A DNA stretch of 64,000 nucleotides from Piscinibacter gummiphilus (GCF_002116905.1 NZ_CP015118.1:3906001-3970000); one strand, 5' to 3'; counted from the stretch's first letter, positions 16,442 through 25,509 are shown. Notes: generated by a model not told the origin, from the letters alone. Made by a program: numbers and translations.

Positions 16442-17113
16442 ATGAACCGACTGTCCGAAAGCCTGCGTGAGGCCATCGAAGAAGAAGTCGCGACGGGCAA
16501 GCTGTTGCCCGGCACCCACCTGGACGAGATCGAACTCGCGAAGCGGTTCGGTGTCTCGCGCACCCCCATCCGTGAAGCGCTGAGCCTGCTGGCCGGCGAA
16601 GGCCTCGTCGAGATCCGCCCGCGCCGCGGCGCCGTGGTGGCGCAGGTCACCCCGCAGCGCCTCGTCGAGATGTTCGAGGTGATGGCCGAGCTGGAGGCCA
16701 TGTGCGCCCGCCTCGCGGCGCGCCGCATCACCGACGCGGAACTGGCCACCCTCGAAGCCGCCCACGAGCGCTGCCGCGAAGCCGCCGCGGGCCGCGATTC
16801 CGACGCCTACTTCTACGCCAACGAACACTTCCACCAGGCCATCTACCAGGCCGGACACAACGCTTTCCTCGCCGAGCAGGCCGTGGCGCTGCAGCGCAAG
16901 GTGCGCCCGTACCGGCGGCTGCAGCTGCGCGTGCGCAACCGGGTCAACCGCTCCTTCGAGGAGCACCAGGAGATCCTCGACGCGCTGAAGGCGGGCGATG
17001 CCGAGAAGGCCGTCACGGCCATCCGTGCCCACGTCGTCGTGCAGGGCGAACGCTTCGCCGACCTGGTGGCCGGCCTCGCGCGGCTCGAGAACGAGGCGGC
17101 GCTCGCCAAGTAG
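16442..17113 (+). CDS. GntR-family (FCD domain) regulator of the malonate operon
   Basis: A 223-residue regulator with an N-terminal winged helix (LAKRFGVSRTPIREALSLLAGEGLV, about residues 33-57) and a helical FCD ligand domain with the metal-binding pattern NEHFHQAIYQAG and a late FEEHQEIL. FCD-type MdcY/MdcR proteins sense malonate and repress mdc genes. It is divergent from mdcA, 138 bases away, with a palindrome in the gap. Five bases separate it from the following LysR gene, so the two regulators are probably co-transcribed, which is unusual. Confidence 0.88.
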   Translation: MNRLSESLREAIEEEVATGKLLPGTHLDEIELAKRFGVSRTPIREALSLLAGEGLVEIRPRRGAVVAQVTPQRLVEMFEVMAELEAMCARLAARRITDAELATLEAAHERCREAAAGRDSDAYFYANEHFHQAIYQAGHNAFLAEQAVALQRKVRPYRRLQLRVRNRVNRSFEEHQEILDALKAGDAEKAVTAIRAHVVVQGERFADLVAGLARLENEAALAK

Positions 17114-17118
17114 CCGCC

Positions 17119-18081
17119 GTGACGTCCCCCGACCCCCGGCCCGCGCCGCTCGACCTGAACCTGCTGCACATCGTGCTGGCGCTCCACGAGGAGCGCAGCG
17201 TGAGCCGCGCGGCAGAACGGCTGGGCATGAGCCAGTCCACCCTGAGCGGCGCGCTCGCGAAGCTGCGGGCCTCGCTGAACGACCCGCTGTTCATCCGCGC
17301 GGGCGGCGAGATGCGGGCCACCGACAAGGCGCTCGCCCTGCTCGGCCCCATCCAGTCGATGCTGGCCACCGTGCGCGACGACATCCTCGCCGAGGGCGAG
17401 TTCTCGCCCGCCGGGCAGACGGGCACGATCACGGTGGCGCTGTCCGACGCCGGCGAGGTGGTGTTCCTGCCGCGCCTGCTGGAGGCCGTGCGCGCAGAGG
17501 CGCCGGGCCTCGCGATCCGCTCCGAGGACATCCCGCACGAGGAGCTGGAGGCCGCCCTCGAATCGGCCCGCGTCGACCTCGCGATCGGCTACTTCCCCGA
17601 CCTCGCCCGCGCCAACATCGTGCAGCAGCTGCTGATGCGCCACCACGACGTGTGCCTGCTGCGCGCCGACCACCCGATGGCCGTGGGCGACACGCTGACC
17701 CGCGCCCAGTTCCTCGAACTCGAACACGCCGTGGTGCGGCCGCGCGGGCGCAGCCAGGAGATCTTCGAGCAGCACCTGAAGCAGCAGCGCATCGAGCGCA
17801 AGGTGGTGCTGACCACGCCGCACTTCATGAGCATCCCGGCCATCATCGCCCGCTCGGACCTCGTGGCCACCGTGCCGCACGCGATCGGCCTCGTGTACGG
17901 CCGACCGGAACACGGGCTGAAGGCCGTGCGCGCCCCGTTCCAGCCGGCCCCCACGGAGCTGCGGCAGCACTGGCACCGCAAGTTCAACAAGTCGCCGCGC
18001 ACGCTGTGGCTGCGGCGGATCGTCGCCGGGCTCTTCAACGAGGCGCAGGACGAGTGGAAAGAGGGCTGGGTCGCCACCTAG
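17119..18081 (+). CDS. LysR-family regulator (NahR/NodD-like)
   Basis: A 320-residue protein starting at GTG 17119, five bases after the GntR stop. The N-terminal motif LDLNLLHIVLALHEERSVSRAAERLGMSQSTLS (described in two parts: LDLNLL start, then SRAAERLGMSQSTLSGAL helix-turn-helix) and ALAKLRASLNDPLFIR are typical of the NahR/NodD branch, which often responds to aromatic compounds. The next gene is an aromatic-acid-type transporter, which it probably controls. Its stop codon lies inside a 17-nt motif (18078-18094) shared by four promoters in this window. Confidence 0.88.
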   Translation: MTSPDPRPAPLDLNLLHIVLALHEERSVSRAAERLGMSQSTLSGALAKLRASLNDPLFIRAGGEMRATDKALALLGPIQSMLATVRDDILAEGEFSPAGQTGTITVALSDAGEVVFLPRLLEAVRAEAPGLAIRSEDIPHEELEAALESARVDLAIGYFPDLARANIVQQLLMRHHDVCLLRADHPMAVGDTLTRAQFLELEHAVVRPRGRSQEIFEQHLKQQRIERKVVLTTPHFMSIPAIIARSDLVATVPHAIGLVYGRPEHGLKAVRAPFQPAPTELRQHWHRKFNKSPRTLWLRRIVAGLFNEAQDEWKEGWVAT

Positions 18082-18094
18082 GTGTTTTCCCTAG
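18078..18094 (+). promoter_or_regulatory. Shared CCCTAG promoter motif, copy 1
   Basis: CTAGGTGTTTTCCCTAG, about 145 bases before the AAHS transporter start. It has CTAGG/CCTAG arms and matches the copies at 24010-24026, 26649-26665 and 30168-30184 in spacing and in the fixed parts GTG and CCCTAG. Each copy points toward the next gene. Function is inferred to be a regulator-binding or promoter element. Confidence 0.5.
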
Positions 18095-18237
18095 ACGCCT
18101 GCAGGGCGGTATCGCCGATTTACCTGGGAAGTCACCGCACTATCGAGATTCCCGATTCTGCGTATCCCGGCGTCCGTATTGATCGCCCCTACACCGGACC
18201 GGACACTCGCGGCTTGACCGATCTCAAGCACCGTCCG

Positions 18238-19590
18238 ATGAGCTCCAAGCAACACCGCGTGAACGTCCAGACCTTCCTGGACGACCATCCCTTCTCCCCG
18301 TTCCAGTGGCTGGTCTTCGCGATGTGTTTCATCGTCGTGCTGCTGGACGGGTTCGACACCGCCGCGATCGGCTACATCGCGCCCTCGCTGCTCGGCGAAT
18401 GGGGCATCCAGAAATCCGCGCTGGCGCCGGTGCTGAGCGCCGCCCTGTTCGGTCTGGCCGCCGGCGCCCTGGCCTCCGGCCCGCTCGCCGACCGCTTCGG
18501 CCGCCGCCTCGTGCTGACGGCCTCGGTGTTCGTGTTCGGTGCCGCGAGCCTCGCCTCGGCCTGGTCGGGTTCGCTGCAGACCCTCGTCGAGCTGCGCTTC
18601 GTCACCGGCCTGGGCCTCGGCGCCGCGATGCCCAACGCCGTGACGCTGATCAGTGAGTTCTGCCCCGAGAAGAAGCGCGCGCTGATCACCAACGCGATGT
18701 TCTGCGGCTTCCCGCTCGGTGCCGCGTTCGGCGGGTTCCTCGCCGCCTGGATGATCCCGCACTTCGGCTGGCGCAGCGTGCTGGTGCTCGGCGGCATCGC
18801 CCCGCTGCTGCTGGGTGCGCTGCTGCTGTGGAAGCTGCCGGAGTCGGTGCGCTACCTGGTGGCCAAGCGCCGCGGCGCGAACGACATCAAGCGCGTGCTG
18901 TCGCGCGTGCACGCCGATGCCCGCGTGATCGAGTCGATCGACATGGGTGAGTCGGCCTCGCAGGCCAAGCCCCAGAGCGGCCTGGGCGTCGTGCTGTCCA
19001 AGCGCTACGTCACCGGCACCGTGATGCTGTGGCTCGCCTACTTCATGGGCCTCGTGATCTTCTACGCGCTCATCAACTGGATGCCGATCCTGTTCCGCGA
19101 AGCCGGCCTGCAGCCCGGCACGGCGACGCTCATCGCCGCCCTCTTCCCGCTCGGCGGCGTGGGCGCGGTGTTCTTCGGCTGGCTGATGGACCGCTACAAC
19201 GCGAACCTGATCATCGCGGCCGGCTACCTGCTGACCGCCGCCACCGTCTGGCTGATCGGCCAGTCGGCCGGCAACCTGGGCACGCTGATGGCCGCCGTGT
19301 TCGTCGCGGGCACCGTGATGAACACCGCGCAGTCGTCGATGCCGGCGCTGGCTGCCGCGTACTACCCGACGGCCGGCCGCGCCACCGGGGTCTCGTGGAT
19401 GCTGGGCATCGGCCGCTTCGGCGGCATCGCCGGGTCCTTCCTCGTGGCCGAGCTGTCGGTGCGCCACCTGGCCTTCGGCGAGATCTTCACCGTGGTCGCG
19501 GTGCCGGCGCTGATCGCCACCGTGGCGCTGCTGGTCAAGCAGGGTTCGAGCGGCAGCTCGGGCCGCCTGCAGCCCGCGGCCGCGCACTGA
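18238..19590 (+). CDS. AAHS-family MFS transporter (aromatic acid:H+ symporter type)
   Basis: A 450-residue inner-membrane protein with about twelve hydrophobic helices. Seen: VVLLDGFDTAAIGYIAPSL in helix 1, the signature of the aromatic acid/H+ symporter family (PcaK, BenK, MhbT), and SGPLADRFGRRLVL, the MFS loop 2-3 motif; GWLMDRYN is the equivalent in the second half. The ATG at 18238 is used because the upstream in-frame codons (from 18082) give a poor, non-family N-terminus. The upstream LysR gene of the NahR type is its likely regulator. The substrate is unknown; an aromatic or dicarboxylic acid is plausible. Confidence 0.88.
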   Translation: MSSKQHRVNVQTFLDDHPFSPFQWLVFAMCFIVVLLDGFDTAAIGYIAPSLLGEWGIQKSALAPVLSAALFGLAAGALASGPLADRFGRRLVLTASVFVFGAASLASAWSGSLQTLVELRFVTGLGLGAAMPNAVTLISEFCPEKKRALITNAMFCGFPLGAAFGGFLAAWMIPHFGWRSVLVLGGIAPLLLGALLLWKLPESVRYLVAKRRGANDIKRVLSRVHADARVIESIDMGESASQAKPQSGLGVVLSKRYVTGTVMLWLAYFMGLVIFYALINWMPILFREAGLQPGTATLIAALFPLGGVGAVFFGWLMDRYNANLIIAAGYLLTAATVWLIGQSAGNLGTLMAAVFVAGTVMNTAQSSMPALAAAYYPTAGRATGVSWMLGIGRFGGIAGSFLVAELSVRHLAFGEIFTVVAVPALIATVALLVKQGSSGSSGRLQPAAAH

Positions 19591-19607
19591 GCACCACGTC
19601 CCAACTC

Positions 19608-19655
19608 CCGGCCCCGCAGCGGCCGCCCTGCCCGGGCGGTTCGATGCGGGGCCGG
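19608..19655 (+). terminator. Long hairpin after the AAHS transporter
   Basis: CCGGCCCCGCA (19608-19618) and TGCGGGGCCGG (19645-19655) form a perfect 11-bp stem, with an inner CCGCCC/GGGCGG stem. It sits 17 bases after the transporter stop and probably ends its transcript, although no T-run follows. Confidence 0.5.
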
Positions 19656-19774
19656 ATCGCATTCTGAAACGCCTTGTTTCATTTCTCCGCGATGCGGATG
19701 TCGATCGGCGGCACGCTGCTTCGACGTCCCTTCAGAGCCCGCACTTCCGCGGCCTCCCCACTCAGGAGAAGCAC

Positions 19775-20206
19775 ATGCGTTTCATGGTCATCGTCAAGGC
19801 GAACAAGGATTCCGAAGCGGGCGTGATGCCCAGCGAAGCCATGCTCACGCGCATGGGGGCGTACAACGAGGAACTGGTGAAGGCCGGCGTGATGCTGGCC
19901 GGCGACGGGCTGCACCCGTCGTCCCGCGGCGCGCGGGTGCGTTTCGGCGGCGCGGCGCCCACCGTGATCGACGGCCCCTTCGCCGAAACGAAGGAGCTGA
20001 TCGCGGGCTTCTGGCTGTGGCAGGTGCGCTCGCGCGAGGAGGCCATCGAATGGCTCAAGCGCGCCCCGTTCGAGCCGGGCGACGAGGTGGAGCTGCGCCA
20101 GGTGTTCGAGATGGAGGACTTCGGCACCGAACTCACGCCCGAACTGCGCGAGCAGGAAAGCCGCCTGCGCGCCGAGGTCGAAGCCCGCACCGCGGCGACG
20201 AAGTGA
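19775..20206 (+). CDS. YCII-related (DGPF-domain) protein
   Basis: A 143-residue single-domain protein of the YCII/DGPF family: MRFMVIVKANKDSEAG, GDGLHPSS and VIDGPFAETKELIAGFWLWQ carry the conserved DGPF core. A strong AGGAG precedes the start. These cytosolic ferredoxin-like-fold proteins have no firmly known role but are regularly encoded beside ECF42 sigma factors, as here. First gene of a three-gene set with the tandem YCII protein and the sigma factor. Confidence 0.85.
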   Translation: MRFMVIVKANKDSEAGVMPSEAMLTRMGAYNEELVKAGVMLAGDGLHPSSRGARVRFGGAAPTVIDGPFAETKELIAGFWLWQVRSREEAIEWLKRAPFEPGDEVELRQVFEMEDFGTELTPELREQESRLRAEVEARTAATK

Positions 20207-20266
20207 AACGGCCGCGGGCGTTGGACTATCCTTGCAGCCCCACCCCTTTCACCAGGACTGCAACGG

Positions 20267-20950
20267 ATGAGATTCGTGATCCTGCGGCAGGCCGACGCCG
20301 GTGGCCCCGCCGGCCCGGCCCCCGCCCTGACGCCCTCGCCCGCCGTCACCATCCATGAGGCGGCCGACCTCGCGCCCCCGGGCGACGCCGTGCGCATCGT
20401 CTTCACCGGCGACGGCACGCGCGAGGAGGCCGGCTCGATCCTGCGCGACGGCCCGGCGCTGACCGGCATCGCGGTGATCGAGGCGCCGTCGCGCGAAGAC
20501 GCGGTCGCGTGGCTCTCGCTGCAGCCCGAGGGCACCGCGTTCGAACTGCGGGAGACCGGCTGCGCGGCCGGCCTCGAAGGTGTCGAGCCCGGTGCGAAGG
20601 CCTCGCGCCCCCGCTTCCTCGTGGTCGTCCGCGCCGATGCCGACACCGAGGCCGAACGGGCGCCCCCGGCCGAACGCCTGCAGCGCATGGGCCAGCGCAA
20701 CGACGAGGCCGTGCGCGACGGCCTGCTGCTGGCGGCCGACGGGCTGCGGTCCTCCGCGAACGGCGTGCGGGTGAGTGTCCGCTCGGGCCGCGCGCGGGTG
20801 GTGGACGGGCCGTTCACCGAGGCCAAGGAACTGGTGGCAGGCTTCTGGCTCGTGCAGGCCGACACGATCGGCGAGGTCGTGGCCTGGGTGCGCCGCTACC
20901 CCTACGCGATGGACCTCCCCGAGGTCGAGGTGCGGCCCGTGGTCGGCTGA
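20267..20950 (+). CDS. Tandem YCII/DGPF protein with degenerate N-terminal domain
   Basis: A 227-residue protein. The C-terminal half (about residues 115-227) is a normal YCII domain with ADGLRSSANGVRV and VVDGPFTEAKELVAGFWLVQ. The N-terminal half keeps the fold outline (MRFVILRQADAGG, IEAPSREDAVAWLSLQP) but has lost the DGPF core, so it looks like a decayed first copy fused to an intact one. It follows the first YCII gene by 60 bases and precedes the sigma-factor gene by five bases. Confidence 0.78.
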   Translation: MRFVILRQADAGGPAGPAPALTPSPAVTIHEAADLAPPGDAVRIVFTGDGTREEAGSILRDGPALTGIAVIEAPSREDAVAWLSLQPEGTAFELRETGCAAGLEGVEPGAKASRPRFLVVVRADADTEAERAPPAERLQRMGQRNDEAVRDGLLLAADGLRSSANGVRVSVRSGRARVVDGPFTEAKELVAGFWLVQADTIGEVVAWVRRYPYAMDLPEVEVRPVVG

Positions 20951-20955
20951 GCCCG

Positions 20956-22245
20956 ATGTCGGTCGCCGACACCCACCGCACCATCAACGCCGTCTGGCGC
21001 ATCGAGTCGGCCAAGGTGATCGGCGCGCTCGCGCGGATGACCCGCGACGTGGGCGTGGCCGAGGAGCTGGCCCAGGACGCGCTGCTCGCCGCGCTCGAGC
21101 AGTGGCCCCGCGACGGGCTGCCCGACAACCCCGCCGCCTGGCTGATGGCCACCGCGAAGCACCGCGCGCTCGACCTGCTGCGCCGGCGAAAGCTGCATGC
21201 GGCCAAGGAGGGCGAGATCAGCCACGAGATCGACACCGCCCACGCGATGCGCGCGGCCGACCTCGCCGAGGCCGTGGACGCCGCCCTCGACGACGACGTG
21301 GGCGACGACCTGCTGCGCCTCGTGTTCATCGCGTGCCACCCGGTGCTGTCGCCCGAGGCGCGCGTGGCGCTGACGCTGCGGATGCTGGGCGGCCTCACCA
21401 CCGACGAGATCGCCCGCTCGTTCCTCGTGCCCGAGGCCACCATCGCGCAGCGCATCGTGCGGGCCAAGCGCACGCTGTCGAACGCGAACGTGCCGTTCGA
21501 GGCACCGCGTGCGCACGAACTGGCGGAGCGGCTGTCGTCGGTGCTCGAGGTGATCTACCTCGTCTTCAACGAAGGTTACTCGGCCACCGCGGGGCAGGAC
21601 TGGATGCGGCCGGCGCTGTGCGACGAGGCGCTGCGCCTGGGCCGCATCCTCGCGGGTCTGGTGCCCGCCGAGCCCGAGGTGCACGGGCTCGTCGCGCTGA
21701 TGGAGATCCAGGCCTCGCGGGCGGCCGCCCGGGTGAACGCGGACGGCGAGCCCGTGCTGCTGCTGGACCAGAACCGCGCCCGCTGGGACCCCCTGCTGAT
21801 CCGCCGGGGCCTAGCCGCGCTGGACAAGGCGGAAGCCCTCGGCGGCGCCGAGGGCCCGTACGCGCTGCAGGCCGCCATCGCCGCCTGCCACGCGCGGGCC
21901 CGCACCGCGGACGCGACGGACTGGCCCCGCATCGCCGCGCTGTACGCCACGCTGGCCGAGGTCACGCCCTCGCCCATCGTCGAACTCAATCGCGCCGTGG
22001 CCGAATCGATGGCCTTCGGGCCGGCCGCGGGTCTCGCCCGCGTGGACACGCTCGCCGACGAGCCCGCGCTGCAGGGCTACCACCTGCTGCCGGCCGTGCG
22101 GGGTGACCTGCTCGCGAAGCTCGGGCGCCGCAGCGAAGCGGCCGCGGCCTTCCGCCAGGCGGCGGCGCTCGCCCGCAACGAACGGGAGCGCAAGCTGCTG
22201 CTGATGCGGGCGTTGACCTGTTCGTCGAATCCGGACGCTTCGTGA
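20956..22245 (+). CDS. ECF42-like RNA polymerase sigma factor with C-terminal helical domain
   Basis: A 429-residue sigma factor. Region 2 is RMTRDVGVAEELAQDALLAALEQWP through AWLMATAKHRALDLLRRRK (described in separate parts), region 4 is LGGLTTDEIARSFLVPEAT, and a long helical C-terminal extension contains YLVFNEGYSATAG and TPR-like pairs near the end (LARVDTLADEPALQGYHLLP). The extension is the mark of the ECF42 group, which lacks an anti-sigma factor and is encoded beside DGPF proteins. The ATG at 20956 follows the YCII stop by five bases. Probably controls its own small operon. Confidence 0.87.
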   Translation: MSVADTHRTINAVWRIESAKVIGALARMTRDVGVAEELAQDALLAALEQWPRDGLPDNPAAWLMATAKHRALDLLRRRKLHAAKEGEISHEIDTAHAMRAADLAEAVDAALDDDVGDDLLRLVFIACHPVLSPEARVALTLRMLGGLTTDEIARSFLVPEATIAQRIVRAKRTLSNANVPFEAPRAHELAERLSSVLEVIYLVFNEGYSATAGQDWMRPALCDEALRLGRILAGLVPAEPEVHGLVALMEIQASRAAARVNADGEPVLLLDQNRARWDPLLIRRGLAALDKAEALGGAEGPYALQAAIAACHARARTADATDWPRIAALYATLAEVTPSPIVELNRAVAESMAFGPAAGLARVDTLADEPALQGYHLLPAVRGDLLAKLGRRSEAAAAFRQAAALARNERERKLLLMRALTCSSNPDAS

Positions 22246-22322
22246 CGTGATCGGCTCAAGTTACCGTTAACGGCGACGAAGACCTGGGGGACTTCGACAC
22301 GCCGGTCACCGGCCCTCCCCCG

Positions 22323-23870
22323 ATGAAACTGAACCACTACCCCCTCGCCGTTCGACTGGGCGGCGGCTACGCCGTGATCCTGGCGCTGATCGCCGTCATG
22401 GTGCTCTCCGGCATGTGGCGGCTCCAGGCCGTCAACCGCGACACCCAGGCCATGATGGCCGTGCCGCTCGCGAAGGAACGCCTGTTCGAGGAGTGGTACC
22501 GCAACATCGCCGTGGGCGTGATGCGCTACACCGCCATCGCCAAGAGCCCGGACGAAAGCCTGGAGAAGAGCTTTGCGCCCGAGGTGAAGATCACGACGGC
22601 CCGCGGCAACGAGATCGCCAAGCTGCTGGAGGCCATGCCGCAGACCCCGGAAGAGAAGGCGCTGATCGACGACGTCTACGCCCACCGCAAGCTCTACATC
22701 GCCGCGCGCGACCAGGTGGCGAAGGCCAAGCGGGAGGGACGTGGCGCCGACGCGGAGAAGGTCCTCGCCGAGGAGTTCCGCCCGGCCGCGGCCGTCTACA
22801 TGGCGCGCATGCAGGCGCTGCTCGACTTCCAGCGCAAGGCCATCGACACCACGGCGGCCCAGATCGCCGCCGCGTCCAGCGAAGGCCAGTGGCACCTGGG
22901 CGTGTTCGGCGCCGCGGCGCTGCTGCTCGGCGCCGTGTTCGCGTGGATGCTGACCCGCTCCATCACGGTCCCGATCGCCGGCGCGGTGCGCGTGGCCGAC
23001 GCCGTCGCCAACGGCGACCTGACCACCCACGCGCAGGCGGCCGGCAAGGACGAGATCGCCCGCCTGATGGGTTCGCTGGAACTGATGACCGGCAACCTGC
23101 GCCAGCTGGTGAGCCAGGTGCGCGGGGCCACCGACAGCATCGGCACCGCCAGCACCGAGATCGCCAGCGGCAACATGGACCTGAGCGCCCGCACCGAACA
23201 GACCGCCTCGAACCTGCAGCAGACGGCGGCCTCGATGGAGCAGCTCACGGTGACCGTGCGCCAGTCCGCCGCATCCGCCGAGCAGGCGAACACGCTGGCC
23301 GGGACGGCCGCGCAGGTCGCTGCCCGCGGCGGCAGCGTCGTGGGCGAGGTGGTGGCCACGATGGAGGCGATCACGACCAGCTCGCGCAAGATCTCCGACA
23401 TCATCGGCACCATCGACGGCATCGCCTTCCAGACCAACATCCTCGCGTTGAACGCCGCCGTGGAAGCGGCCCGCGCGGGCGAACAGGGCCGCGGCTTCGC
23501 CGTGGTGGCGGGCGAGGTGCGCACCCTGGCGCAACGCAGCGCCCAGGCTGCCCGCGAGATCAAGACGCTGATCGGCGACTCGGTCGAGAAGGTGGAATGC
23601 GGCTCGCGCCTCGTGAGCGATGCCGGCGCCACGATGTCCGAGATCGTCGCGTCGGTGCGCCGCGTGACCGACATCATGGGCGAGATCACGACGGCGGCGG
23701 CCGAGCAGAGCGACGGCATCGGCCAGGTCAACGGCGCCGTCGCCCAGCTCGACCAGATGACCCAGCAGAACGCGGCCTTGGTCGAGGAGTCCGCGGCCGC
23801 CGCGGAGAGCCTCAAGGTGCAGGCCTCGAGCCTGTCGACGCTGGTGGGCCGGTTCCGTCTGGCGGCCTGA
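22323..23870 (+). CDS. Methyl-accepting chemotaxis protein
   Basis: A 515-residue chemoreceptor. TM1 is near residues 13-33, a periplasmic four-helix-bundle sensor of about 160 residues follows, TM2 is LGVFGAAALLLGAVFAWML (about 199-217), then a HAMP domain (SITVPIAGAVRVADAVANGD) and a signalling hairpin with IIGTIDGIAFQTNILALNAA and EAARAGEQGRGFAVVAGEVR. It should signal through CheW/CheA to the flagellar motor. The C-terminus (FRLAA) has no CheR-binding pentapeptide. No partner genes adjoin it; the ligand is unknown. Confidence 0.93.
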   Translation: MKLNHYPLAVRLGGGYAVILALIAVMVLSGMWRLQAVNRDTQAMMAVPLAKERLFEEWYRNIAVGVMRYTAIAKSPDESLEKSFAPEVKITTARGNEIAKLLEAMPQTPEEKALIDDVYAHRKLYIAARDQVAKAKREGRGADAEKVLAEEFRPAAAVYMARMQALLDFQRKAIDTTAAQIAAASSEGQWHLGVFGAAALLLGAVFAWMLTRSITVPIAGAVRVADAVANGDLTTHAQAAGKDEIARLMGSLELMTGNLRQLVSQVRGATDSIGTASTEIASGNMDLSARTEQTASNLQQTAASMEQLTVTVRQSAASAEQANTLAGTAAQVAARGGSVVGEVVATMEAITTSSRKISDIIGTIDGIAFQTNILALNAAVEAARAGEQGRGFAVVAGEVRTLAQRSAQAAREIKTLIGDSVEKVECGSRLVSDAGATMSEIVASVRRVTDIMGEITTAAAEQSDGIGQVNGAVAQLDQMTQQNAALVEESAAAAESLKVQASSLSTLVGRFRLAA

Positions 23871-23915
23871 GTGCGGAGCGGATGCGACTGCGGCTCGCAT
23901 CCGTGGAACCACCAA

Positions 23916-23928
23916 GTTGTCCGACAAC
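23916..23928. promoter_or_regulatory. TTGT-N3-ACAA operator, copy 1
   Basis: GTTGT-CCG-ACAAC, a perfect inverted repeat about 200 bases before the MFS transporter. It is one of four such sites around 23.9-26.8 kb and fits FCD-type GntR operators. Confidence 0.55.
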
Positions 23929-24009
23929 ACAACCTGGACTACGCACTCCTCGCCGACGCCTTGCGGGCCGTCGCCGACGGATTGTTTACCTCTGTAAAGA
24001 AGCATTGCC

Positions 24010-24026
24010 TTAGGTGGAAACCCTAG
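24010..24026 (+). promoter_or_regulatory. Shared CCCTAG promoter motif, copy 2
   Basis: TTAGGTGGAAACCCTAG on the plus strand, 104 bases before the MFS start and between two TTGT-N3-ACAA operators. It shares GGTGGAAACCCTAG exactly with the copy before the thiolase gene. Confidence 0.5.
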
Positions 24027-24072
24027 GGTTCTTGGCTTGACGCTGCCAGGCTCCGCGCCGACCATCCGGGAA

Positions 24073-24089
24073 CAGTTGTAGGACAACTG
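24073..24089. promoter_or_regulatory. TTGT-N3-ACAA operator, copy 2
   Basis: CAGTTGT-AGG-ACAACTG, perfect 7-bp arms, 41 bases before the MFS start codon. Its place downstream of the CCCTAG motif suggests repression at or just after the transcription start. Confidence 0.55.
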
Positions 24090-24129
24090 ATGTCCTCGGT
24101 TTTCAGATCGTTTCGCACGCGGAGCCCCC

Positions 24130-25506
24130 ATGACGTCCACCACCCATCCGGCCAGCCCGGCCACGGCCCGCGCCGTGCCCGCGGCCCGCCAGGCCACCAA
24201 GGTCCGCTACGGCATCCTCGCGCTGCTGTTCATCATCACGACCATCAACTACGCCGACCGCGCGACGCTGTCGATCACCGGCCCCGCGCTGCGCGGCGAG
24301 TTCGGTTTCGACGCCGTGCAGATGGGCTACATCTTCTCGGCCTTCAGCTGGGCCTACGTCGCCGCGCAGATCCCGGGCGGCTGGCTGCTCGACCGCTATG
24401 GCGCGCGCCGCGTGTACGCCGCGAGCATCTGCCTGTGGTCGGTGTTCACCGCGCTGCAGGCCACCGTGGGCCTCTACGCCGGCATGGTGAGCGCCGTGGT
24501 CTCGCTGTTCGTGCTGCGCTTCTGCGTGGGCCTCGCCGAATCGCCGGCGTTCCCGGCGAACGCCAAGGTGGTCGCGAGCTGGTTCCCCACGAAGGAACGC
24601 GGCACGGCCTCGGCCATCTTCAACTCCGCGCAGTACTTCGCCGCGGTGGTCTTCACGCCGATCATGGCCGGGCTCACGCACTGGCTCGGCTGGCACCACG
24701 TGTACCTGTGGATGGGCGCGCTCGGCATCGTGCTGGCGGCCGTCTGGATGAAGGTGATCCGCAGCCCGGCGAAACACCCGTCGGTCAACGCCGCGGAACT
24801 CGCCCACATCGCCGACGGCGGCGGCCTCGTGCACATGGGCGAAGGCGAGGAGGCGCGGGAGGCCGCCAAGGCCAAGCAGGACACGCGCGCCCACCTGCGC
24901 CAGCTGCTCACCGACCGCATGATGGTGGGCGTCTACCTGGGCCAGTTCTCCATCAACGTGCTCACGTACTTCTTCCTGACCTGGTTCCCGGTGTACCTGG
25001 TGCAGGAGCGCCACATGTCGATCCTGAAGGCGGGCTTCATGGCCTCGCTGCCGGCGCTGTGCGGCTTCCTCGGTGGCGTGCTCGGCGGGGTGATCTCCGA
25101 CTGGATGATCCGCCGCGGCCACAGCCTGACCGTGGCGCGCAAGACGCCGATCGTGGCGGGCATGCTGCTGTCGGTGTCGATGATCTTCTGCAACTACGTC
25201 GACAGCGAGTGGCTGGTCGTGGGCCTGATGGCGCTCGCCTTCTTCGGCAAGGGCATCGGCGCGCTGGGCTGGGCGGTGGTGGCGGACACGGCGCCGAAGG
25301 AGATCATCGGCCTGTCCGGCAGCCTGTTCAACATGTTCGGCAACGCCGCGGGCATCGTGACGCCCATCGTCATCGGCTACATCCTGAAGACCACGGGCTC
25401 GTTCAACGGCGCGCTGCTCTTCGTGGGCCTGAACGCGCTGGTCACCGTCGTCGCCTACCTGTTCATCGTGCCCGAGATCAAGCGGATCGTGCTCAAGACG
25501 GCCTGA
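24130..25506 (+). CDS. MFS transporter, anion:cation symporter family (glucarate/galactonate-like)
   Basis: A 458-residue membrane protein with about twelve hydrophobic helices. ITTINYADRATLSITGPAL in helix 1 is the signature of the ACS family (GudP, ExuT, D-galactonate carriers), and PGGWLLDRYGARRV is the loop 2-3 motif. It should import a sugar acid or similar anion with protons. Two TTGT-N3-ACAA operators and a CCCTAG motif lie in its 259-base upstream gap. It converges with the Bug receptor gene. Together with the receptors and lactonase it suggests a sugar-acid or lactone uptake regulon. Confidence 0.88.
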   Translation: MTSTTHPASPATARAVPAARQATKVRYGILALLFIITTINYADRATLSITGPALRGEFGFDAVQMGYIFSAFSWAYVAAQIPGGWLLDRYGARRVYAASICLWSVFTALQATVGLYAGMVSAVVSLFVLRFCVGLAESPAFPANAKVVASWFPTKERGTASAIFNSAQYFAAVVFTPIMAGLTHWLGWHHVYLWMGALGIVLAAVWMKVIRSPAKHPSVNAAELAHIADGGGLVHMGEGEEAREAAKAKQDTRAHLRQLLTDRMMVGVYLGQFSINVLTYFFLTWFPVYLVQERHMSILKAGFMASLPALCGFLGGVLGGVISDWMIRRGHSLTVARKTPIVAGMLLSVSMIFCNYVDSEWLVVGLMALAFFGKGIGALGWAVVADTAPKEIIGLSGSLFNMFGNAAGIVTPIVIGYILKTTGSFNGALLFVGLNALVTVVAYLFIVPEIKRIVLKTA

Positions 25507-25509
25507 TCG

